Shown here: positions 26,744 to 35,679 of the stretch, piece by piece
Position numbering within the stretch: the first letter of the stretch is position 1
Layout: each line of letters begins with the position of its first letter
Source: Mariluticola halotolerans
Lineage (GTDB): Bacteria > Pseudomonadota > Alphaproteobacteria > Rhizobiales > Devosiaceae
Assembly: GCF_021611515.1 (NCBI RefSeq)
Contig: NZ_CP090960.1
Span: 3,144,001 to 3,208,000 of the forward strand
DNA: 64,000 nucleotides
Direction of reading: 5' to 3'
The notes under the pieces: generated by a model
What the model saw: only the letters and a program-made list of their open reading frames with translations
The model's database searches: none
Told to the model about the DNA's origin: nothing
Program-made: the position numbers and the translations under genes

Positions 26744-27720
26744 TGAGTGAACAAAAAGTTCTCGATGCGCGTTTGTTCGGCCCATTGGCCGGGCTTATTG
26801 AAAACCCCAAGGCGCGCTGGACGGCGATTGGCGCGATCCTGATCCTGATGGCAATCGGGCCGTTTATTTTCGGCCAGTATGCCACGGTGATCATGACCAA
26901 TGCGCTGCTTTATGTGGTGCTGGCGCTGGGGTTGAACATCGTGGTTGGCTATGCCGGTCTGCTTGATCTCGGCTATGCTGCCTTTTTTGCGATTGGTGCC
27001 TATACGGTGGGTATCCTCACCCAGGAATTCGGCGTGAATTTCTGGCTGACATTGCCGGTTGCTGTTGTTGCGGCGGCCATTGGTGGCGTCATTATCGGCG
27101 GGCCTACATTGCGGTTGCGTTCTGATTATCTGGCTATCGTCACCCTCGGGTTTGGCGAGATTGTGCGGCTGTCGGCCCGCAATCTCGATATCACGGGCAA
27201 GGCGAGCGGCATTTCAGGTATTCAGGAGCCATGGCTGTTTGGCTGGCATATCGATAGCTATCTCGATTTCTATTATGTGTTCTGTGTCCTTGCCATTCTT
27301 GCGGTGATTGTGTCGGTACGCTTGGCCAATTCTCGGTTGGGCCGGGCCTGGCTTTATGTGCGCCATGATGAAGATGTGGCAGAGGCGATGGGGATCAACC
27401 GGGTACGGGTGAAACTTGCCGCCTATATCATCGGGGCGATTTTCGGCTCGATAGGGGGCGCGTTCTTTGCGGCCAATCTTGGCGCGATCTCGCCGGAGAG
27501 TTTCTCCTTCACCCAGTCGGTGCTGATCCTGATGGCGGTTATCCTTGGCGGCATGGGCAAAATCCCGGGTGTTATCCTTGGTGCCCTGATTGTCATTCTT
27601 GGCCCTGAACTGTTGCGCGATCTGGGACCCTTGCGTTTGCTGGTGTTTGCTGTGGGGCTGCTGCTGATCATGTTGTTCAGGCCAAGCGGCATATGGCCGG
27701 GGAAAGGAGCGCAGAAATGA
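26743..27720 (+). CDS. livM: Branched-chain amino acid-type ABC permease, LivM family
   Basis: 325 residues from ATG 26743, overlapping the livH stop by one base; a GTG three bases earlier is a possible alternative. LivM pattern: LGLNIVVGYAGLLDLGYAAFFAIGAYT, LRSDYLAIVTLGFGEIVR, and the cytoplasmic loop AEAMGINRVRVKLAAY. Forms the channel with LivH. Confidence 0.92.
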   Translation: MSEQKVLDARLFGPLAGLIENPKARWTAIGAILILMAIGPFIFGQYATVIMTNALLYVVLALGLNIVVGYAGLLDLGYAAFFAIGAYTVGILTQEFGVNFWLTLPVAVVAAAIGGVIIGGPTLRLRSDYLAIVTLGFGEIVRLSARNLDITGKASGISGIQEPWLFGWHIDSYLDFYYVFCVLAILAVIVSVRLANSRLGRAWLYVRHDEDVAEAMGINRVRVKLAAYIIGAIFGSIGGAFFAANLGAISPESFSFTQSVLILMAVILGGMGKIPGVILGALIVILGPELLRDLGPLRLLVFAVGLLLIMLFRPSGIWPGKGAQK

Positions 27721-28508
27721 GTGAAGCGCTTCTTGATCTCAAAGGCGTGGGCCTCGCCTTTGCCGGCAATACCGTGCTGGATGACGTGCATTTTCAGGTG
27801 CCTGAAAATGCGGTGGTCAGCCTGATTGGACCCAATGGTGCGGGCAAGACCTCCCTGTTCAACTGCATTACCGGCTTTTACAAACCTCAAAAGGGTTCGG
27901 TGATGTTTGACGGGCGCGAGATGCTCAAGCTCAAGCCGCATGGTGTTACGGCGTCAGGCATCGCCCGCACGTTCCAGAACCTGCGCATGTTCCGTGAAAT
28001 GACGGTGCTGGAAAACGTCATGTCCGGGCTGCATTGCCGAACCTCCGCCGGGGCCATTGCCGCTATCCTCAAGACCCCGTTTCAACGGCGTGAGGAAGCG
28101 GAGATCGACGCATTTGCAAGAGAATGCCTCGATTTTTGTGGTGTCGACGATGATGTTGACCGGATCGCTACGACCCTGGCCTATGGCCATCAGCGGCGGG
28201 TTGAAATTGCCCGTGCGCTGGCGACCAAGCCCAAACTCTTGCTGCTGGACGAGCCGGCGGCCGGACTTAACGCGGGGGAGAAGCAGGAGCTTGTCGGCCT
28301 GATCAACCGTATTCGCGACGAGCGCGGCATTTCAGTTTTGTTGATTGAACACGATACCGGGCTGGTGATGAAAGTCTCGGAACGTATTCATGTGCTCGAC
28401 CATGGCGTGATGATTGCCGAGGGCACCGCGAAGGAAATTCAGAGCAATCCCAAGGTTATTGAAGCCTATCTGGGGCAGGAAGATGGGGAGGCGAGCCTTG
28501 AACTCTGA
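27717..28508 (+). CDS. livG: Branched-chain amino acid-type ABC ATP-binding protein, LivG family
   Basis: 263 residues from 27717 (ATGA overlap with livM). Walker A GPNGAGKTS, an unusual signature LAYGHQRRVEIARAL as in all LivG proteins, and Walker B LLLLDEPAAGLN. Confidence 0.93.
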   Translation: MSEALLDLKGVGLAFAGNTVLDDVHFQVPENAVVSLIGPNGAGKTSLFNCITGFYKPQKGSVMFDGREMLKLKPHGVTASGIARTFQNLRMFREMTVLENVMSGLHCRTSAGAIAAILKTPFQRREEAEIDAFARECLDFCGVDDDVDRIATTLAYGHQRRVEIARALATKPKLLLLDEPAAGLNAGEKQELVGLINRIRDERGISVLLIEHDTGLVMKVSERIHVLDHGVMIAEGTAKEIQSNPKVIEAYLGQEDGEASLEL

Positions 28509-29235
28509 GGACAAACAAGGGGATGTGGTCCTCAAACTGAGTGGTGTCGAGGCGGGTTACGGTCGCATTCAGGCGCTGAATGGCATTGATCTGGAAGTGC
28601 GGCGCGGCCAGATCGTGACACTTCTGGGGGCCAATGGTGCGGGTAAAACCACGACACTGAAAACCATTTCGGGTCTGGTGCGTGCAACCGCTGGTTCCGT
28701 TACCCTCGAGGGTGAAGATATCACCGAGATGAAGGCCAATGACATTGCCCGGTTGGGGTTGGTGCATGTGCCGGAAGGCCGCCATATCCTGCGCGGGCTT
28801 TCTGTTCGGGAAAATCTGGAACTGGGGGCGTTTACGGTGCGCGACCCGGCATTGCGCAAGTCGCGGATGCAGGAAGCGTTCCGCTTGTTCCCCATTCTCG
28901 AAGAACGGCAGCATCAGGATGGTTCACTGCTTTCCGGCGGTGAACAGCAAATGCTGGCGATGGGCCGTGCGTTGATGCAGGGGCCAAAGGTGTTGCTGCT
29001 GGATGAGCCATCCATGGGGCTTGCGCCCATTCTTGTGCTGGAGACGATGAAGATCGTTAAACGGCTCAATCAGGAAGAAGGCACCACGATATTGTTGGTG
29101 GAGCAGAATGCCCGGCTGGCGCTGAAACTGGCTCATTATGGCTATGTGCTGGAAGGCGGCAATATCCGCATGCAGAACGACGCCAAAAGCCTGCGGGAAG
29201 ATGCGTCTATCGTACAGGCTTATCTTGGTGATTGA
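28498..29235 (+). CDS. livF: Branched-chain amino acid-type ABC ATP-binding protein, LivF family
   Basis: 245 residues. The best start is TTG at 28498, preceded by GGGGAGG at 28485-28491 and overlapping livG by 11 bases; an ATG at 28483 is the alternative. Walker A GANGAGKTTT, signature LLSGGEQQMLAMGRAL, Walker B VLLLDEPSMGLAP. Partner of LivG. Confidence 0.92.
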   Translation: MNSEDKQGDVVLKLSGVEAGYGRIQALNGIDLEVRRGQIVTLLGANGAGKTTTLKTISGLVRATAGSVTLEGEDITEMKANDIARLGLVHVPEGRHILRGLSVRENLELGAFTVRDPALRKSRMQEAFRLFPILEERQHQDGSLLSGGEQQMLAMGRALMQGPKVLLLDEPSMGLAPILVLETMKIVKRLNQEEGTTILLVEQNARLALKLAHYGYVLEGGNIRMQNDAKSLREDASIVQAYLGD

Positions 29236-29310
29236 TATGATCTGACAGCGCTGCCAGGAGACGGGTTTGTAGATCAGTTGGCGGGCGCTGCCTGCCAGGA
29301 AAGACGTGTG

Positions 29311-30576
29311 ATGAGTGATATGGGTGAAGCATCCCGCGCCGGGCATGACGTTGTCATTGTTGGCGCGGGTATTGTGGGTTTGGCCACGGCGCACAAGCTG
29401 CAGCAAGCCGGGCGGCAGGTCACGCTGATCGACAGGTCGGGCATTGCCAGAGAAACAAGCTTTGGCAATGCGGGCGGGTTGGCGTTCTCTGACGTTATGC
29501 CGCTGGCGAGTGCGGGCATGTTGCGCAAGGTACCGAAATGGCTGCTTGACCCGCTGGGGCCATTATCGATACCGCCTGCATATTTCCTGACCATTCTGCC
29601 CTGGCTCTACCGTTTCTGGCGGGCTGGTTTGCCTGACAAGGTGGAGAAAAGCATTGCGGCGCAATCGGCATTGATGCGGCTGGCCAAGACAGAAATGGAT
29701 AGTCTTGTCGCCGCCTGTGGGCTTGGCGATATGATTATGCCTGACGGTGTGCTTGAGCTTTATGAGAGTGAAGCGGAACTTGCGGCCTCTGAGCCAGGAT
29801 GGCAGCGCCGGGCACAAGAGGGCATTGCCTATGAGCATGTGCGTGGTGCGCGGCTGGCAGAGTTGCAGCCGGGGCTTTCGCCGCGCATCGTGGCGGGCAC
29901 GTTCGTGCCATCCTGGGAGTCGGTGACGGACCCTTATCTGTTTGCCAAAGCAATCGGCGATGCTGTTTTGGCGCGGGGAGCCACCTTTATCGAGGCCAAA
30001 CTGGTGGCCGCGCGCCCGAGCGAAGATGGCGTCGATTTGACCCTTAAGGACGGCACCGAATTGTCGGCCAGTCACCTGGTCATAGCCACTGGCGCGTGGT
30101 CGCGAACGATGGCTGGAATGCTGGGCGACGATATCCCGCTCGAAACAGAGCGCGGCTATAATACGACATTGCCTGTTGGTGCCTTCAAGTTAAAGCGACA
30201 GTTGACTTTTGGCGGGCATGGATTTGTAATTTCAAATCTTTCCACTGGAGTGCGTATTGGTGGTGCGGTGGAGCTTGGTGGCCTGGCGCTTAAGCCTAAC
30301 TATGCGCGCGCCGATGCCATGCTGAAAAAGGCGGCGATGTTTTTGCCCGGGCTAAAGACAGAAGGCGGCAAGCAGTGGATGGGCTTTCGGCCCTCATTGC
30401 CCGACAGTTTGCCCGCCATCGGCACATCCTCGGCATCACCACGTATCATTTACGCATTCGGACACGGGCATCTGGGTTTGACCCAATCAGCTGGCACGGG
30501 CGCGCTCGTGACTGACCTGGTGCTTGGCCGTGGCACCCAATTCGATTTGTCTCCGTTCAGTCCCCAGAGGTTTTAG
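29311..30576 (+). CDS. FAD-dependent D-amino acid dehydrogenase family protein (candidate D-hydroxyproline dehydrogenase)
   Basis: 421 residues, DadA/DAO fold. FAD dinucleotide motif VIVGAGIVGLATAHKL near residues 15-30 and C-terminal FGHGHLGLTQSAGTGALV, the flavin-closing motif of this family. ATG 29311 is preceded by AGGAAAGA. It is followed four bases later by a 4-hydroxyproline epimerase-type gene. Together these are the first two steps of the bacterial trans-4-hydroxy-L-proline route: epimerisation to cis-4-hydroxy-D-proline, then oxidation to pyrroline-4-hydroxy-2-carboxylate. Specificity is inferred from that pairing. Confidence 0.85.
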   Translation: MSDMGEASRAGHDVVIVGAGIVGLATAHKLQQAGRQVTLIDRSGIARETSFGNAGGLAFSDVMPLASAGMLRKVPKWLLDPLGPLSIPPAYFLTILPWLYRFWRAGLPDKVEKSIAAQSALMRLAKTEMDSLVAACGLGDMIMPDGVLELYESEAELAASEPGWQRRAQEGIAYEHVRGARLAELQPGLSPRIVAGTFVPSWESVTDPYLFAKAIGDAVLARGATFIEAKLVAARPSEDGVDLTLKDGTELSASHLVIATGAWSRTMAGMLGDDIPLETERGYNTTLPVGAFKLKRQLTFGGHGFVISNLSTGVRIGGAVELGGLALKPNYARADAMLKKAAMFLPGLKTEGGKQWMGFRPSLPDSLPAIGTSSASPRIIYAFGHGHLGLTQSAGTGALVTDLVLGRGTQFDLSPFSPQRF

Positions 30577-30579
30577 GGC

Positions 30580-31581
30580 ATGGCACGCTATACGTTTTCC
30601 TGCATTGATGGGCATACCTGCGGCAATCCTGTGCGGCTGGTTTCAGGCGGCGGGCCGCTGCTTGAGGGCAAGAGCATGCTTGAGCGGCGGGCGCATTTTC
30701 TTGCCGAGTTTGACTGGATCCGCAAAGGGCTGATGTTCGAGCCGCGCGGCCACGACATGATGTCCGGCTCCATTCTCTATCCGCCGACGCGTGATGATTG
30801 TGACGTGGGTATTCTGTTCATCGAGACCTCCGGCTGCCTTTATATGTGCGGTCACGGCACGATCGGCACGATCACCATGGCAATCGAGAACGGCTTGATC
30901 AAACCGAAGACACCGGGCGTGGTGAAGCTGGATACGCCTGCCGGTGTGGTAACGGCGACCTATCGGCAAGAGGGCGATTATGTGGAGGAGGTGCGCATCA
31001 CCAATGTGCCGTCTTTCCTTTACAAGACCGGGCTTGAAGCTGAGGTCGAAGGGCTGGGCAAGGTCACGGTTGATGTGGCCTATGGCGGTAATTTCTATGC
31101 GATTGTGGAGCCGCAGGAAGCGTTCAACGATATTGCTGATGTGACGGCGGGCGATCTCATTCGCTGGAGCCCGTTATTGCGGGCCGCGCTCAATGCCGAT
31201 CATACATTTGTGCATCCGGAAAATCCGGACATCAACCGCCTGACCCATATCCTTTGGACGGGAAAGCCGACCGTTGCCGGGGCGACCGCGCGCAATGCGG
31301 TGTTTTATGGCGACAAGGCGATTGACCGCTCTCCCTGCGGCACCGGTACATCCGCCCGCATGGCGCACTGGGCGGCGAGGGGCCGGCTAGGTCCCGGTGA
31401 CGATTTCATTCATGAGAGCATTATCGGCTCGCTGTTCAACGGGCGGGTGGAGAGTGCAACCAGGGTGGGTGATCTCGATGCGATCGTGCCCTCGATTGGC
31501 GGCTGGGCCCGCCAGACCGGGATCAACACCATTTTTATCGATGACCGTGATCCGTTCGCGCACGGCTTTTCAGTCATCTAG
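30580..31581 (+). CDS. Proline racemase family protein, probable 4-hydroxyproline 2-epimerase
   Basis: 333 residues. Both catalytic cysteines are present: Cys90 in YMCGHGTIG and Cys253 in [15 protein letters not shown] Cys/Cys pair is known for proline racemase and 4-hydroxyproline epimerase, whereas trans-3-hydroxyproline dehydratases have Thr in the second place. Start ATG 30580. The neighbouring D-amino-acid dehydrogenase favours 4-hydroxyproline epimerase over proline racemase. Confidence 0.87.
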   Translation: MARYTFSCIDGHTCGNPVRLVSGGGPLLEGKSMLERRAHFLAEFDWIRKGLMFEPRGHDMMSGSILYPPTRDDCDVGILFIETSGCLYMCGHGTIGTITMAIENGLIKPKTPGVVKLDTPAGVVTATYRQEGDYVEEVRITNVPSFLYKTGLEAEVEGLGKVTVDVAYGGNFYAIVEPQEAFNDIADVTAGDLIRWSPLLRAALNADHTFVHPENPDINRLTHILWTGKPTVAGATARNAVFYGDKAIDRSPCGTGTSARMAHWAARGRLGPGDDFIHESIIGSLFNGRVESATRVGDLDAIVPSIGGWARQTGINTIFIDDRDPFAHGFSVI

Positions 31582-31594
31582 GCAGGAGAATACC

Positions 31595-32698
31595 ATGAAG
31601 ATCACCGCAATTACCGCCTGGCAGGTGGACCTGCCCCTGAAGGAAGGCCGCTATAGCTGGTCGAATGGTAATTTCGTCGAAGTGTTCGACGCGACGGTTG
31701 TGGCAATCGAAACGGATGCCGGCATTACCGGTTATGCAGAATGCTGCCCGCTGGGTTCGGCCTATTTGCCCTCATATGCGCGCGGTGTCCGTTCGGGGCT
31801 GGAAGAGCTTGCACCAAAGCTGATTGGGCAGGACCCCACCAATCTGGGTGAGATCAACCGGGTTATGGATGCGGCATTGCGCGGTCACCCCTATATCAAG
31901 GCCCCTCTTGATATTGCGTGCTGGGATATTCTGGGCAAGCAGGCGGGGATGCCGGTTTATAAATTGCTGGGTGGCGCGGCGCAGGAAAAAGTGGCGCTTT
32001 ACCGGGCCATTTCGCAGGAAGAACCTGAGAAAATGGCAGGTAAAATTGCGGGTTACAGTGCTGAAGGTTATACCAAGTTTCAGCTTAAGGTTGGGGGCAA
32101 TGCTGACGATGATATTGCCCGGATTCGTGCCTGCCGTGAAATTTTGAAGCCAAGCGATATTCTGGTGGCGGATGCCAATACCGGGTGGACACGGGCCGAG
32201 GCGGCGCGGGTTGTGGCGGCTGTCAGTGATCTGGATGTTTATATCGAACAGCCATGCCCCACTTATGAGGAATGTGTGTCGATCCGCCGGCGTACGGCGC
32301 GGCCATTTGTGCTCGATGAAGTGATTACCGGGCCGGCTGATCTGGTGCGCGGTCTGTCGGAAGACGCGATGGATATTATCAACCTGAAAATCTCGAAAGT
32401 AGGCGGGCTGACCAAGGCACGGCTGATGCGCGATCTGTGCGTTGCCAGCGGTATTCCAATGACGATCGAGGATACGTGGGGCGGCGATATTGTGACGGCG
32501 ACCATTGCGCATCTGGCACGGTCGACACCGGAAGAATTCTGCTTTTCGGCAACCGATTTCAACAGCTATGGCACACGCGAGATTGCCACAGGCGCACCCA
32601 AGCGGGTCGATGGTTTCATGACCGCCTCTGATGCGCCGGGGCTGGGCGTGGTGCCGTTGATCGATACATTCGGTGCGCCGGTTCTGCACATCACCTAG
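31595..32698 (+). CDS. Enolase-superfamily dehydratase, probable cis-3-hydroxy-L-proline dehydratase
   Basis: 367 residues from ATG 31595 (CAGGAG upstream). Catalytic region Gln163-Leu-Lys165 replaces the usual KxK, Lys265 in LKISK is the second base, and metal ligands are Asp193, Glu218 and Asp241. Overall sequence ([50 protein letters not shown]) closely recalls the enolase-family cis-3-hydroxyproline dehydratase known from Labrenzia and the related betaine epimerases. Product would be pyrroline-2-carboxylate, reducible to proline. Set between two proline racemase-family genes. Confidence 0.82.
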   Translation: MKITAITAWQVDLPLKEGRYSWSNGNFVEVFDATVVAIETDAGITGYAECCPLGSAYLPSYARGVRSGLEELAPKLIGQDPTNLGEINRVMDAALRGHPYIKAPLDIACWDILGKQAGMPVYKLLGGAAQEKVALYRAISQEEPEKMAGKIAGYSAEGYTKFQLKVGGNADDDIARIRACREILKPSDILVADANTGWTRAEAARVVAAVSDLDVYIEQPCPTYEECVSIRRRTARPFVLDEVITGPADLVRGLSEDAMDIINLKISKVGGLTKARLMRDLCVASGIPMTIEDTWGGDIVTATIAHLARSTPEEFCFSATDFNSYGTREIATGAPKRVDGFMTASDAPGLGVVPLIDTFGAPVLHIT

Positions 32699-32710
32699 AG
32701 GCGTTGCACC

Positions 32711-33745
32711 ATGCGGACGACAAAAAGCATTGAGATTATTGGCTGCCATGCTGAAGGTGAGGTGGGTGATGTGATTGTGGGTGGTGTCGCTCCGCCACCG
32801 GGTGAAACGCTTTGGGAGCAATCGCGGTTTATCGCCCGGGACAAGAGCTTGCGTGACTTTGTGCTGCATGAGCCACGCGGCGGGGTATTCCGGCATATCA
32901 ATCTTTTGGTGCCCGCCAAGGACCCACGGGCGCAGATGGGTTTTATCATCATGGAACCGGAGGATACGCCGCCCATGTCCGGTTCCAATTCGATCTGCGT
33001 GTCAACGGTATTGCTCGACAGCGGCATCATCCCGATGACGGAACCGGAAACGCATATGGTGCTGGAAGCACCCGGCGGGCTGCTGCATGTCACGGCCCAA
33101 TGCCGCAATGGCAAGGCAGAACGGATCACTGTCACCAATGTGCCCAGCTTTGCCGATCAGCTTGATGTGATGCTCGAGGTTGAGGGGATTGGTACGCTCA
33201 AGGTTGATACCGCTTATGGCGGCGACAGTTTTGTGATTGCCGACGCGGCAGCTCTCGGGTTCGCCATCCGCCCGGACGAGGCGCGGGAACTGGCGGAGAC
33301 GGGTGTGAAAATCACCCGCGCGGCCAATGAGCAACTGGGCTTCACCCATCCCGGCAATGGCGATTGGCGGCATATATCATTTTGTCAGATCGCCGGACCA
33401 ATCGAGAAGGTTGAGGGGATATGGACGGGGGCGAATGCGGTGGTCATCCAGCCGGGCAAGATTGACCGTTCGCCAACCGGTACGGGCTGTTCGGCGCGAA
33501 TGGCGGTGCTGCATGCCAAAGGTGAAATGGCGGTGGGGGATCGTTATCACGCCCGCTCGATCATCGGGTCCGAATTTCATTGCCGGATTGCCGATGTAAC
33601 AGCGATTGGTGACAAGGCTGCGATTACACCGGAAATTTCCGGACGTGGCTGGATAACCGGCAAACGCACCGAAATGCTGGACCCGGACGATCCCTGGCCG
33701 GGCGGTTATAAGCTGACGGATACCTGGCCGCAGAAAAAGGGCTGA
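32711..33745 (+). CDS. Proline racemase family protein with Ser/Thr in place of both catalytic cysteines
   Basis: 344 residues, clearly of the proline racemase/hydroxyproline dehydratase superfamily ([39 protein letters not shown]). The first catalytic position is Ser90 in MSGSNSICV, and the usual CGHGT motif is absent; the second is Thr256 in DRSPTGTGC. Thr in the second site is known from trans-3-hydroxy-L-proline dehydratase, whose first residue is Cys. A dehydratase role is most likely, but the double substitution is unusual. Twelve bases after the cis-3-hydroxyproline dehydratase gene. Confidence 0.8.
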   Translation: MRTTKSIEIIGCHAEGEVGDVIVGGVAPPPGETLWEQSRFIARDKSLRDFVLHEPRGGVFRHINLLVPAKDPRAQMGFIIMEPEDTPPMSGSNSICVSTVLLDSGIIPMTEPETHMVLEAPGGLLHVTAQCRNGKAERITVTNVPSFADQLDVMLEVEGIGTLKVDTAYGGDSFVIADAAALGFAIRPDEARELAETGVKITRAANEQLGFTHPGNGDWRHISFCQIAGPIEKVEGIWTGANAVVIQPGKIDRSPTGTGCSARMAVLHAKGEMAVGDRYHARSIIGSEFHCRIADVTAIGDKAAITPEISGRGWITGKRTEMLDPDDPWPGGYKLTDTWPQKKG

Positions 33746-33793
33746 GCGGGCATCCGGCCGGACCGGGTCTTGATCGCGGCCGGATGTGGGAGG

Positions 33794-34549
33794 TCAGTAA
33801 GTGGCGCGGCCGCCTGAAAGATCGAATGTGGCGGCGGTCGTGAAGGAATTCTCTTCAGTGGCCAGCCAGCAGATGGCCGAGGCCGCTTCACTGAGTTCGA
33901 GCATGCGGCCACGCGGAATTTTCGACAGGATCATTTTGAGGAATTCCGGATCCTGGCTTAGTGCCATTGTGGTCTTGGCGACTGCCGGGGTGACCGCATT
34001 CACGGCGATATCATAACCGGCCAGTTCCTTGCCGAGCGATTTGGTCAGCGCGAGCACGCCAGCCTTTGTCGACGAATAGGCCGGGGCGTTGGGGTTACCC
34101 TCCTTGCCGGCGACAGAGCTGACATTGACGATGCGGCCGTATTTGGCAGCGATCATGTGGGGCACGACGCTGCGGCAAACGTTGAATGTGCCGACGAGGC
34201 CGATATGCACGACGTCCATAAAGGCTTGTGCGGGATATTCCCAGGTTGGCGCATTGGGGCCAACGATTGCGGCATTATTGATCAGTACGTCAATTTTGCC
34301 GAATTTTTCCATGGTTGCTGCGACGCCTGCTTCAACAGCGCTGAGATCGCCAATGTTGACGTTCAGCGCGAGCAGTTCTGCCTCGCTGGCACCAAGGGAC
34401 GCCGCCAGTTTGTCGAGCAAGTCCTGATCGATATCCCAGATGCAGACCTTGCCGCCGCTTTGAAGAATGCGCTGGGCCACATTGTAGCCGATGCCCTGAC
34501 CACCCCCGGTGATGATGGCGACGCGGTCTTTGAAATCATAGGTATTCAT
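33794..34549 (-). CDS. Short-chain dehydrogenase, probable sugar (L-rhamnose-type) dehydrogenase
   Basis: 251 residues from ATG 34549. Rossmann motif GGGQGIG and catalytic Tyr-x3-Lys in YSSTKAG, with Asp in CIWDIDQD suggesting NAD preference. A reading from 34600 adds 17 residues that do not match the family. Last gene of the minus-strand arm of the deoxysugar locus. It may oxidise L-rhamnose to its lactone, or oxidise 2-keto-3-deoxy-L-rhamnonate; both steps are done by SDR enzymes in known non-phosphorylative routes. Confidence 0.82.
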   Translation of the reverse strand: MNTYDFKDRVAIITGGGQGIGYNVAQRILQSGGKVCIWDIDQDLLDKLAASLGASEAELLALNVNIGDLSAVEAGVAATMEKFGKIDVLINNAAIVGPNAPTWEYPAQAFMDVVHIGLVGTFNVCRSVVPHMIAAKYGRIVNVSSVAGKEGNPNAPAYSSTKAGVLALTKSLGKELAGYDIAVNAVTPAVAKTTMALSQDPEFLKMILSKIPRGRMLELSEAASAICWLATEENSFTTAATFDLSGGRATY

Positions 34550-34579
34550 TTTTTTTGCAATCCGGAACGGTGGGGTGAA

Positions 34580-34608
34580 GGCGGGCATTGCCTCAGGCAA
34601 CGCCCGCC
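34580..34608. terminator. Hairpin between sugar binding-protein gene and SDR gene
   Basis: GGCGGGCATTGCC pairs with GGCAACGCCCGCC with one mismatch across a three-base loop. It lies downstream of the binding-protein stop at 34623 and before the SDR start, again at the end of a binding-protein gene. Confidence 0.6.
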
Positions 34609-34622
34609 CTTGTTTATTATGA

Positions 34623-35621
34623 TCAGAAGTCGAAGTCGTCGATATTGGAGGCGTCGAACGTTGTGAGTTCGGCCTGGGTGTTCATCGCGTTCAACTCGTC
34701 GATCTTGATGGTGCCAAGGTTCGGCACTTCAAAGGTTTCGCCAACTTCGTTCTTGATCGAGCCATCGAGCACGCCAAGGGCGAAATGTACGGCCAGCCAG
34801 CCTTCGTTATAGGGCGACCAGAGCTGGAAGGCAGAGACGGTGCCATCCTTGATGAAGTCGCGCATTTCGCTCGGCAGGCCGAGACCGGTCACGTGCACCG
34901 TGTTGGCAATGCCGCGGGACTGCACAACCTGAGCTGCGGCGGCGATGCCCACTGTGGTGGGGGCGATGACGCCGACGAGGTCAGGATAATTGGCCAGAAG
35001 GGCTTCCATTTCTGTGGTGGATTTTTCCGGCTGATCATCACCATAGACGGTCGCTACAAGGTTCATGTCCTTGTATTTGGGGTCATTTTCCAGCGTGTCG
35101 TTCATCGCCGCGATCCAGGTGTTCTGGTCCGGTGCTTCGGTGGTGGCCGACAGGATGGCGATTTCGCCCTTATAGTCGATCATCGAGCCCATCAGTTCGA
35201 CCTGATTGGGGCCGGTCTTTGTGAAATCGACCGGCAGGATGGTGGCATCGCGATGGCTCTCATTACCCACCAGATCACCATTGACCGTCAGCACGAGAAT
35301 GCCCTGGGCCTTGGCTGAATCCAGTACCTGGTTCAAGGCATCAGGGCTGTTCGGCGCGATGCCGATAACATCAACGCCGCGCTGGATTTGCGCTTCGATC
35401 AGCGGGATCTGCGAGGTGGCTTCGGCAGTTGCCGGGGCGACAAACTGGTATTCACAGTTCAGTTCGGCACAGGCATCCTCAAACCCGCCGGAAATGCTGT
35501 CGAAATACGGGTTGCCCGTATTCTTGCCGATATAGACAATCTGGATTGGATCCTGTGCCATCGCGACGGTGCTCCCGAGCGCGAAGGTGGCGGCCATTGC
35601 CAGTACTATTTTATTTTTCAT
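34623..35621 (-). CDS. rhaS: Sugar ABC transporter periplasmic binding protein (RhaS/RbsB family)
   Basis: 332 residues. Signal MKNKIVLAMAATFALGSTVAMAQ, then IQIVYIGKNTGNPYFDSISGGFEDA and IGIAPNSPDALNQVL, typical of Peripla_BP_4 proteins of the rhamnose group. AGGAGGAG precedes the start. Acidic C-terminus. The L-rhamnose mutarotase and L-rhamnonate dehydratase genes in the opposite arm support a 6-deoxyhexose ligand. Confidence 0.85.
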   Translation of the reverse strand: MKNKIVLAMAATFALGSTVAMAQDPIQIVYIGKNTGNPYFDSISGGFEDACAELNCEYQFVAPATAEATSQIPLIEAQIQRGVDVIGIAPNSPDALNQVLDSAKAQGILVLTVNGDLVGNESHRDATILPVDFTKTGPNQVELMGSMIDYKGEIAILSATTEAPDQNTWIAAMNDTLENDPKYKDMNLVATVYGDDQPEKSTTEMEALLANYPDLVGVIAPTTVGIAAAAQVVQSRGIANTVHVTGLGLPSEMRDFIKDGTVSAFQLWSPYNEGWLAVHFALGVLDGSIKNEVGETFEVPNLGTIKIDELNAMNTQAELTTFDASNIDDFDF

Positions 35622-35679
35622 TTTCTAGCTCCTCCTGTTGATTAGTCGATAGTGCCGGGCATGCCCGGATAGGTCACCG

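Noticed and set aside
31772-32896. A 374-codon minus-strand frame over the enolase-family gene
   Set aside because: Shadow of cis-3-hydroxyproline dehydratase; no start signal and no motifs.
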